Source: an uncultured Oscillospiraceae bacterium (GTDB lineage Bacteria > Bacillota > Clostridia > Oscillospirales > Oscillospiraceae). Taken from it: a stretch of 10,465 nucleotides of DNA. The position numbers were made by a program, and so were the translations under genes. Position 1 is the first letter of the stretch. Every line of letters starts with the position of its first letter. The notes below the pieces were generated by a model. The model was not told the origin of the DNA, searched no databases, and saw only the letters and a list, made by a program, of their open reading frames with translations. Location of the stretch: positions 1-10,465 of the forward strand of contig CAKTFW010000046.1 in the NCBI GenBank assembly GCA_934561175.1, written 5' to 3'. Shown piece after piece: positions 5,083 to 10,465 of this stretch.

Positions 5083-6294
5083 TTGGAACTTATCATCTCG
5101 GTGCTGACCATCGCCACGGCGATCATCGCACTGATGGAATTTCGGGATCATTTGCAGCAGATCCGCACGGATCGGCTGATTCTGGCCGATAAAACGCTGC
5201 GCCAGAATTCCAACCAGTACCGCGGCAGTGCGGCGGCAGATTACCGCGCGCAATATCAGGATCGCCCGGAGATCGGCGTGGAATACCTGGTCTATGACCG
5301 CCGCTGGATGGGCGGCCAGCCCGGCGTGCCGCTGCTGCGCCCGCTGGAGGAAATTCCGGTGCGCCTGCTCCCGGATCGGGTGGAAAATGCCGATTTTTCG
5401 CAGGAGTTCCCGCTGCCGCTGCCCCAGAATACGCTGGTGGAGAATGTGGCGCTGCACTGCGGCAAAAACCTCTACGATCATCCGACCTTCGGGCTGGATC
5501 CGCAGACCTTTTCCGGCGATGGCCTGTGCCTGCGGCTCGGCGGGTTTTATGATTATTTCAACACCTGCGGCTGCCTGGAATACGAGTCGGCCTATGCGGC
5601 GCTGTTTCGCCGCACGCCGCTGGCGCGGCGGAAAGTCGGTGACCTGTTCACCGATCAAACGCGCTTCCCGGCTGTCGGCATCTGCACGATGACGGTGATT
5701 AAGAATCTGGAACCGGACGGCGGCGCAGTGTTCCTGATGCACAAGCGCGCCGGGAGCGTCGCCGGATCCTCCGGTATGATCGATGTCATCCCGGCCGGAA
5801 TGTTCCAGCCGGTCAGCTGGAATGTGACGCCCGCCGATCTGGAAAGCCGGGACGGTGCGCCCGCCCGGATCAGCCTGAAGCGGAATGTGCTGCGGGAATA
5901 CGCCGAAGAGCTGCAGGGGCAGTCGGAATTTCTGGACGCCCACGCGGTCGGCGCGGAGGGCGGCTCGCCGCTGGATCAGGTCTATTTTCTGGGCATGGGC
6001 TACAACCCGCTCAGTACCCATGTGGAGCTGCTCACCGTCGGCGTGGTCGATGCGGCGCTGCACCCGGAATACCAGTATTTCGGTACGCATCCCGGCGGCG
6101 TCGGCGCGGATGCGCCGTTGAAGCTGAGCTGGGAGAGCGGCGCGCAGGTGACCGCGCTGCCGCTGCGAATTTCCACACTGCGGCAGTATCAGGCCATGGC
6201 GAACACCACCTGCGCCCTGCGGCAGATTTTCTCCGTCGCCGCGGACCACTTCCCGGAATTTTGCCGGACGCTCGGCGTTCCAGAACAGGGATAA
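5083..6294 (+). CDS. Membrane-anchored divergent Nudix-like protein
   Basis: A 403-residue protein with no close relative I can name. One hydrophobic helix (residues 2-19) starts the chain with no preceding charge cluster and is followed by charged FRDHLQQIRTDR, so a single N-terminal anchor with the bulk in the cytosol is likely. Residues 60-195 are an unassigned domain containing GDGLCLRLGGFYDYFNTCG. Residues 198-330 resemble a Nudix fold: a beta-strand FLMHKRAG, IPAGMF (235-240) in place of the glycine-rich start of the Nudix box, then an intact metal-binding helix REYAEELQG (271-279). Gly239 to Arg271 spans 32 residues instead of the usual 14, so the box carries an insertion and lacks the first Glu. 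Enzymatic activity on nucleoside diphosphate compounds is possible but unproven. The start is TTG at 5083, seven bases after AAGGGGGG; the next ATG would cut away the helix. The gene is monocistronic, with its own promoter and terminator, immediately upstream of nadE. Confidence 0.65.
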   Translation: MELIISVLTIATAIIALMEFRDHLQQIRTDRLILADKTLRQNSNQYRGSAAADYRAQYQDRPEIGVEYLVYDRRWMGGQPGVPLLRPLEEIPVRLLPDRVENADFSQEFPLPLPQNTLVENVALHCGKNLYDHPTFGLDPQTFSGDGLCLRLGGFYDYFNTCGCLEYESAYAALFRRTPLARRKVGDLFTDQTRFPAVGICTMTVIKNLEPDGGAVFLMHKRAGSVAGSSGMIDVIPAGMFQPVSWNVTPADLESRDGAPARISLKRNVLREYAEELQGQSEFLDAHAVGAEGGSPLDQVYFLGMGYNPLSTHVELLTVGVVDAALHPEYQYFGTHPGGVGADAPLKLSWESGAQVTALPLRISTLRQYQAMANTTCALRQIFSVAADHFPEFCRTLGVPEQG

Positions 6295-6323
6295 AAGCCG
6301 CCCGCCTGGGCGGCTTTTTCTTG
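6293..6323 (+). terminator. Terminator of the Nudix-like gene
   Basis: AAAAGCCGCCC (6293-6303), loop GCCT, GGGCGGCTTTT (6308-6318), then TCTT. The stem begins within the stop codon of the gene. The end of its T-tract touches the -35 box of the nadE promoter. Confidence 0.93.
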
Positions 6324-6348
6324 TAATTTTTCGCCGATGCAGTATAAT
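6321..6348 (+). promoter_or_regulatory. Promoter of nadE
   Basis: TTGTAA (6321-6326), a 16-bp spacer and TATAAT (6343-6348). A start near 6355 gives a leader of about 25 nt ahead of the ATG at 6380. The strong terminator just upstream means nadE needs its own promoter, which supports this call. Confidence 0.7.
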
Positions 6349-6379
6349 AAACCTACATGGCGAAAGGAGCAAATTCCCG

Positions 6380-8284
6380 ATGAAACATGGATTTGTAAAA
6401 GTAGCGGTTGCCACGCCGCAGATTCGCGTGGCCGACCCTGCACATAACGCGGCGCAAATCGTCGCGCTGGCGCGCAGCGCCGCGGCGGATGGCGCAAAGA
6501 TCATCGTCTTCCCTGAACTGTGCCTGACGGGCTACACCTGCGGCGACCTGTTTCTGCAGCGGACGCTGCTGCAGGGCGCGCTGGACGCGCTGCAGACCGT
6601 GGCGCAGGAGACAAAGGCGTTTGACGCGCTGATTGCCGTCGGCCTGCCCTATAACGACCGCGGCGCGCTGTACAACTGCGCGGCGCTGCTCTACGGCGGC
6701 GAGGTGCTGGGGCTGGTGCCCAAGACCTTCCTGCCCAACTATGCCGAGTTTTACGAAAAGCGCTATTTCCGTTCCGGCGCGGAGCTTGCGGCGCATCAGG
6801 TGCTGCTGTTCGGCGCGCCGGTGTTCTTCGGGCGCGATCTGGTGTTCTGCCACAGCGCGCTGCCGGAGCTGCGGGTCGGCGTGGAGCTGTGCGAGGATCT
6901 CTGGGCGCCTGCGCCGCCCTCCATCCGGCTGGCGACGGGCGGCGCGTCCGTGATTCTGAATCTCTCCGCCAGTGTGGAGAGCGTCACCAAGGACGAGTAC
7001 CGCCGCGAGCTGGTGGCGGGGCAGTCGGCGCGGCTGGTCTGCGCCTATCTCTATGCCAACACCGGCGACGGCGAATCCACGCAGGATGTGATCTACACCG
7101 GGCAGGATCTGATCTGCGAAAACGGCGTGGTGCTGGCGGAGAGTACCGCGACGCATGGGCTGATCTCCTCTGAAATTGATGTTTTCCGGCTCGACCATGA
7201 GCGGCGGAAGATGGGCTATTTCCACGAATCCATCCCGCTGACGGAGCTGTACTGGGGCGCGGCCTGCACAGAGACGACCCTGACCCGCCCCTATGCGCGG
7301 CAGCCCTTTGTGCCGGATCAGGAAGCCCTCCGCACTGCCCGGTGTGAGAAGATTCTGACGCTGCAGTCGTTGGGTCTGAAAAAGCGGCTGGAGCACACCC
7401 ACGCCGGGGCAGCGGTCATCGGCGTCTCCGGCGGACTGGATTCCACGCTGGCCATGCTGGTGGCGGCGCGGGCGATGGATCTGTGCGGCCGCAGCCGCGC
7501 CGATCTGATTGCGGTGACGATGCCCTGCTTTGGCACCACCCGCCGCACCCGTTCCAATGCGGAGATTCTGGCTGAGCGGCTGGGCGCAACACTGAAAACG
7601 GTGGATATCACCGCCGCGGTGAACCAGCACTTTGCGGACATCGGCCACGACCCGGCGGTGCTGGATGTGACCTTTGAGAATTCACAGGCGCGGGAGCGCA
7701 CCCAGGTGATTATGGACATTGCAAATCAGGCCGGCGGGCTGGTTGTCGGCACCGGCGACCTCTCTGAGCTGGCGCTGGGCTGGGCTACCTACAATGGCGA
7801 CCATATGAGTATGTACGGCGTCAACGCCTCCGTGCCCAAAACGCTGGTGCGGCATCTGGTGCGCTATGTGGCCGATACCTGCGGCGACGAAGCCCTGCGG
7901 AACTGCCTGCTCAGCATTCTGGACACCCCGGTCTCTCCGGAGCTGCTCCCGGCGAAGGACGGCGAAATCTCCCAGATTACCGAGGATCTCGTCGGCCCTT
8001 ATGAGCTGCACGATTTTTATCTCTACCATGCCATCCGCGGCGGATGCAGCCCGGCCAAGGTCTACCGGCTGGCGCGCTATGCCTTCGCGGGCGTGTATGA
8101 CGATGCAGCGATTCTGAAATGGCTCAAGACCTTCTACCGCCGCTTCTTTGCGCAGCAGTTCAAGCGTTCCTGTCTGCCGGATGGACCAAAGGTCGGCTCT
8201 GTGGCGCTCTCGCCCCGCGGCGACTGGCGGATGCCCTCCGACGCGGTGGTCACGCTCTGGAGTCAGGAACTGGAAAATCTGTAA
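6380..8284 (+). CDS. nadE: Glutamine-dependent NAD+ synthetase
   Basis: A 634-residue two-domain NAD+ synthetase that amidates nicotinic acid adenine dinucleotide using glutamine and ATP, the last step of NAD synthesis, in the cytoplasm. The N-terminal nitrilase-type glutaminase domain (about 1-290) has its full catalytic triad: Glu46 in FPELCLTGY, Lys115 in PKTFLPNY and Cys171 in VELCEDLWAP. The C-terminal synthetase domain (about 320-634) carries the ATP PP-loop SGGLDS (350-355), GTGDLSELALGW (457-468) and the late KDGEISQITEDLVGPYELHDF region (526-546). The size matches the long glutamine-using form. The ATG at 6380 follows AAAGGAGC. The gene is monocistronic, between the Nudix-like gene's terminator and its own. 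An upstream Nudix-type protein suggests, without proving, a link to NAD or nucleotide metabolism. Confidence 0.97.
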   Translation: MKHGFVKVAVATPQIRVADPAHNAAQIVALARSAAADGAKIIVFPELCLTGYTCGDLFLQRTLLQGALDALQTVAQETKAFDALIAVGLPYNDRGALYNCAALLYGGEVLGLVPKTFLPNYAEFYEKRYFRSGAELAAHQVLLFGAPVFFGRDLVFCHSALPELRVGVELCEDLWAPAPPSIRLATGGASVILNLSASVESVTKDEYRRELVAGQSARLVCAYLYANTGDGESTQDVIYTGQDLICENGVVLAESTATHGLISSEIDVFRLDHERRKMGYFHESIPLTELYWGAACTETTLTRPYARQPFVPDQEALRTARCEKILTLQSLGLKKRLEHTHAGAAVIGVSGGLDSTLAMLVAARAMDLCGRSRADLIAVTMPCFGTTRRTRSNAEILAERLGATLKTVDITAAVNQHFADIGHDPAVLDVTFENSQARERTQVIMDIANQAGGLVVGTGDLSELALGWATYNGDHMSMYGVNASVPKTLVRHLVRYVADTCGDEALRNCLLSILDTPVSPELLPAKDGEISQITEDLVGPYELHDFYLYHAIRGGCSPAKVYRLARYAFAGVYDDAAILKWLKTFYRRFFAQQFKRSCLPDGPKVGSVALSPRGDWRMPSDAVVTLWSQELENL

Positions 8285-8308
8285 ATCTCTGCCAGAATAT
8301 GAAAAATT

Positions 8309-8343
8309 GCGGAACTACACAATCTGTGTGGTTCCGCTTTTTT
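8309..8343 (+). terminator. Terminator of nadE
   Basis: GCGGAACTACACA (8309-8321), loop ATC, TGTGTGGTTCCGC (8325-8337), then TTTTTT. The one non-Watson-Crick pair is U-G on the plus-strand RNA but would be C-A on the minus strand, which fixes the working direction as plus. Confidence 0.95.
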
Positions 8344-8360
8344 ATGCATCCGGATCGAGC

Positions 8361-8403
8361 AAAAAATGAGAGACCCCCGCACGCCGTTGTGCGGGAGCCT
8401 CTC
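8361..8403 (-). terminator. Terminator of the surface-protein gene
   Basis: On the minus strand a 15-bp stem (8403-8389 with 8382-8368), a 6-nt loop and then ATTTTTT. Two positions are G-U pairs on the minus RNA but A-C mismatches on the plus RNA, so it is built to work on the minus strand. The 71 bases between it and the stop at 8475 hold no gene that I can see. Confidence 0.93.
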
Positions 8404-8474
8404 GACAAATCATTATCAAAAAAGGAGAGCTTTTGATTTTAGCGATTTGTTTTGTTTGTGTTACTGATTAAGCC

Positions 8475-10465
8475 TTAGACCTCGGTTGCAGCAGTAACAT
8501 GGACATAGATGGCGGTTGCGTAGTCATCGTCGTCCAGCAGGGCAACATAGTTGCCGGTGACCTTATAGCCCTTGCAGGAGGACTTCAGGCCGGAGCCGGT
8601 CAGGACGGAGACGCTGTAGTCGTCATCGTTGTCGTTGATGCCAGCAACATTCTTGTCAACCCACAGGTAGATGTTGTAGCTGTCAGCCAGCGTCAGATCG
8701 GTGTCGCCCAGGCTCAGAACGCCGGACTTGTAGTCGATCTCATCAGCAGTCAGATCAGCAACCTTCTGGTCATCCTTGTTGTCCTTAACCTCAGTGTAGC
8801 CGGAAACCAGGTTGGTGTCCTTGTCGTAGACAATGTCCTTGTACAGCTTGCCAACCTCGAACTCCTTGGTGTCCTTCGTGCGGATGGTGGTCTCCTCACC
8901 GTTGACGATTGCCTTGAACTGGGTGTAGTCGTTCTCGTTCTCGTCGGTACCGGTGCGGTCATTCTTCAGCACATAGACATAGTCCTTGCTGGTGCTGCCA
9001 GTCTTGCTGACATTGGCATCCTTGATGTCGGTCAGGTAGACATACTCAGCATAGCCGTTGGAATCCAGGGAGACATAAGCCTTCAGATCGCCGGACTTTG
9101 CAGTTGCAGCGATGGTCGGGACATTCTTGATACCGGTGTACAGCTTCACATCGCCATCGTCCAGAGCAACAAAGACGGTGCTGCTGTTGGCCTTATAGGA
9201 ACCGATCTTCGCGGAACCGTTCGTGGTCAGCTCATTGCCAGCAGTTGCAGTAACGACCTTCTGATCCTTCGTAGCAACCTGCTTCAGATCGTACTTGCCG
9301 TTGCTCTTCTCGGTGTAGGTGTACCAGCCGACATAGCCGCCGTCAACGACATCGCTCTCGTAATCGTTCTTATCGTCGAAGTCGGTGTCGTTCTTCACGG
9401 TGATGGTCTTGCGGGTGCCGTCTGCAAAGAAGGCATCAGCAATGGTGTCATCGTTGAAGTCGCCCTTCAGTGCGAACTTCAGAGCAAACAGGTACTTGCC
9501 GGAGGTTGCGTTGGCCTCATCGACATAGATGATGTAGCCGTAAGCATCCAGAACCATGGTAGCCTCGTCGCCCTTGCTGAACTCGATGGCCTTGCCGTTC
9601 TTGTCGTTGTTGTCAATGTTGTTGGTGTACTTGTACAGCGTGCCGTCGATGGTAACATCGTTGCCCTTGCTGTAGCTGGAAACCTTACCGGTGACGGTCT
9701 TAGCCGGGGTAACGGTCTGGATTTCCTTGTTGTTGTCAGCTGTGCCGGCAACCGTGATCAGCAGGTAGTCGTCTTCCTTGACATCAGCGACATCAAAGTC
9801 GTCCTGAGACAGGGTCAGCTCGCCAGCCTTCAGCGTTGCTTCGGTAGCGTTGTCCGGGAAGGAAACCTTAACTTCTTCCTTCTTGGAGTTGTAGTCGTCA
9901 GTTGCCTGAACAACATAGGTGTTGATGATAACAATGTTGACATTGTTGTCGTCGTCCACATAGACCTCAGTCAGGGTGCCGTTGCCGGTGTAAGCGCCAG
10001 CGCCGATCTTTGCGGTGGAGTTCTTGTTCAGATACTTTTCAGCGGTATCCTTGTCGGTAGAATCCTCAACGACATTCTTACCATCGACCCAAACATTCAG
10101 CTTGGTGGCATTCTTGGAGTCGGTCAGATCGTCGTAGACGCTCTTGCCCAGGTCATTGTACAGAGCCTTCTGGGAGACCTTTGCAGTGTAGGTGTAATCA
10201 GCCTCATCGGAGTAAGTGCCGATCTCGTCGTTCTTCCAGGTCCACTTGGTGGCATCGCGGCCGAACTCATCCGGGTTGCTGTTGTCAGCCTTCAGATCTT
10301 CCAGGAACTTCTCAGCAAACTGGATGGTGTATTCCTTTGCATCGTTGTCCTTCTTCTCGTCCTTGATGTTCTTGCCGAAGGACTTGTCGGTGGTCTGAAC
10401 CTTTGCCTTGGAGTTGCCGACGGTGACAACAGCGCCGTTGACATTGACATTGGTGGTAGCGTCGT
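8475..10465 (-). CDS. Large surface/S-layer-like protein, C-terminal part
   Basis: An open frame of at least 662 codons runs from the right window edge to a TAA at 8475; the true start lies beyond 10465. The protein is very rich in Asp, Lys, Thr, Asn, Val and Tyr, has only one cysteine (in SSCKGYK near the C-terminus) and no membrane segment in the visible part, typical of secreted cell-surface proteins. A recurring beta-type unit, hydrophobic-V-x-L-D-x-(D/N)-G-x-x-x-Y-V, appears at least five times (near 9974-9917, 9557-9516, 9179-9132, 9083-9033 and 8552-8496), for example VLDAYGYIIYVDE. Similar units occur in S-layer-homology proteins of Oscillospiraceae, so SLH repeats may sit at the unseen N-terminus (inference). 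No LPxTG sorting signal is present; it ends TAATEV. Strong use of AAG, GAC, ACC and GGC codons, unlike the neighbouring genes, suggests high expression. A GTG at 9957-9959 is internal, not the start. Confidence 0.75.
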   Translation of the reverse strand, partial: DATTNVNVNGAVVTVGNSKAKVQTTDKSFGKNIKDEKKDNDAKEYTIQFAEKFLEDLKADNSNPDEFGRDATKWTWKNDEIGTYSDEADYTYTAKVSQKALYNDLGKSVYDDLTDSKNATKLNVWVDGKNVVEDSTDKDTAEKYLNKNSTAKIGAGAYTGNGTLTEVYVDDDNNVNIVIINTYVVQATDDYNSKKEEVKVSFPDNATEATLKAGELTLSQDDFDVADVKEDDYLLITVAGTADNNKEIQTVTPAKTVTGKVSSYSKGNDVTIDGTLYKYTNNIDNNDKNGKAIEFSKGDEATMVLDAYGYIIYVDEANATSGKYLFALKFALKGDFNDDTIADAFFADGTRKTITVKNDTDFDDKNDYESDVVDGGYVGWYTYTEKSNGKYDLKQVATKDQKVVTATAGNELTTNGSAKIGSYKANSSTVFVALDDGDVKLYTGIKNVPTIAATAKSGDLKAYVSLDSNGYAEYVYLTDIKDANVSKTGSTSKDYVYVLKNDRTGTDENENDYTQFKAIVNGEETTIRTKDTKEFEVGKLYKDIVYDKDTNLVSGYTEVKDNKDDQKVADLTADEIDYKSGVLSLGDTDLTLADSYNIYLWVDKNVAGINDNDDDYSVSVLTGSGLKSSCKGYKVTGNYVALLDDDDYATAIYVHVTAATEV

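Noticed and set aside
5056..6504. Long minus-strand open frame (482 codons) opposite the Nudix-like gene
   Set aside because: It crosses a strong terminator and the nadE promoter and is Arg/Gln/His-rich like a GC-driven shadow frame. The plus-strand gene has promoter, ribosome-binding site and terminator.
6353..7648. Minus-strand open frame (431 codons) inside nadE
   Set aside because: It is a shadow of the conserved NAD synthetase coding sequence, with a composition artefact of GC-rich codons and no start signals.
9957..9959. GTG as the start of the surface-protein gene
   Set aside because: The same frame stays open with the same composition and codon bias to the window edge, and no ribosome-binding site precedes the GTG.
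1..10465. CRISPR arrays, tRNA or rRNA genes, insertion sequences, toxin-antitoxin or defence gene clusters
   Set aside because: I looked for regularly spaced repeats, cloverleaf patterns, terminal inverted repeats with transposase frames, and small paired genes. None was seen; every sizeable coding region is accounted for.

Overview
The window looks like a chromosomal segment from a Gram-positive gut-type Clostridia, most likely the Oscillospiraceae (Faecalibacterium/Gemmiger/Subdoligranulum-like). This rests on strong AGGAGG ribosome-binding sites, the Firmicutes-style rpsF-ssb-rpsR operon, GC-rich codon use between AT-rich intergenic regions, and a long Asp/Lys/Thr-rich surface protein of the kind common in that family. 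The taxonomic placement is inference.

Layout, left to right. (1) Bases 1-184 hold no gene, only the queT terminator and a few GTCTACC-type repeats. (2) queT (minus strand) encodes a queuosine-precursor transporter. Its own promoter drives a leader that reads as a preQ1 class I riboswitch coupled to an intrinsic terminator. (3) A three-gene minus-strand operon encodes a KDPG/KDPGal aldolase, a DgoK-family 2-dehydro-3-deoxygalactonokinase and a D-2-hydroxyacid dehydrogenase. It has a promoter and candidate operator upstream and a 34-bp perfect palindrome as terminator. It reads as a sugar-acid (galactonate-type) catabolic module with no dehydratase or transporter in view. (4) A divergent intergenic region leads into rpsF-ssb-rpsR (plus), driven by a perfect consensus TTGACA-17-TATAAT promoter with a structured leader that may be the S6:S18 autoregulatory site. 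(5) A plus-strand gene encodes a 403-residue protein with one N-terminal membrane helix and a divergent Nudix-type domain. Its promoter -10 lies inside a perfect dyad. (6) Plus-strand nadE encodes glutamine-dependent NAD+ synthetase. (7) Convergent to nadE, the right end carries the 3' part of a large minus-strand surface/S-layer-like protein gene that runs off the window.

Nearly every transcription unit has both a recognisable promoter and a terminator, so the operon boundaries are well supported. No tRNA, rRNA, CRISPR array, insertion sequence or prophage gene was seen. The least ordinary items are the queT riboswitch with its exact antiterminator and the membrane-anchored Nudix-like protein next to NAD synthetase. 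There is no convincing evidence of a multi-gene undescribed defence or mobile system.
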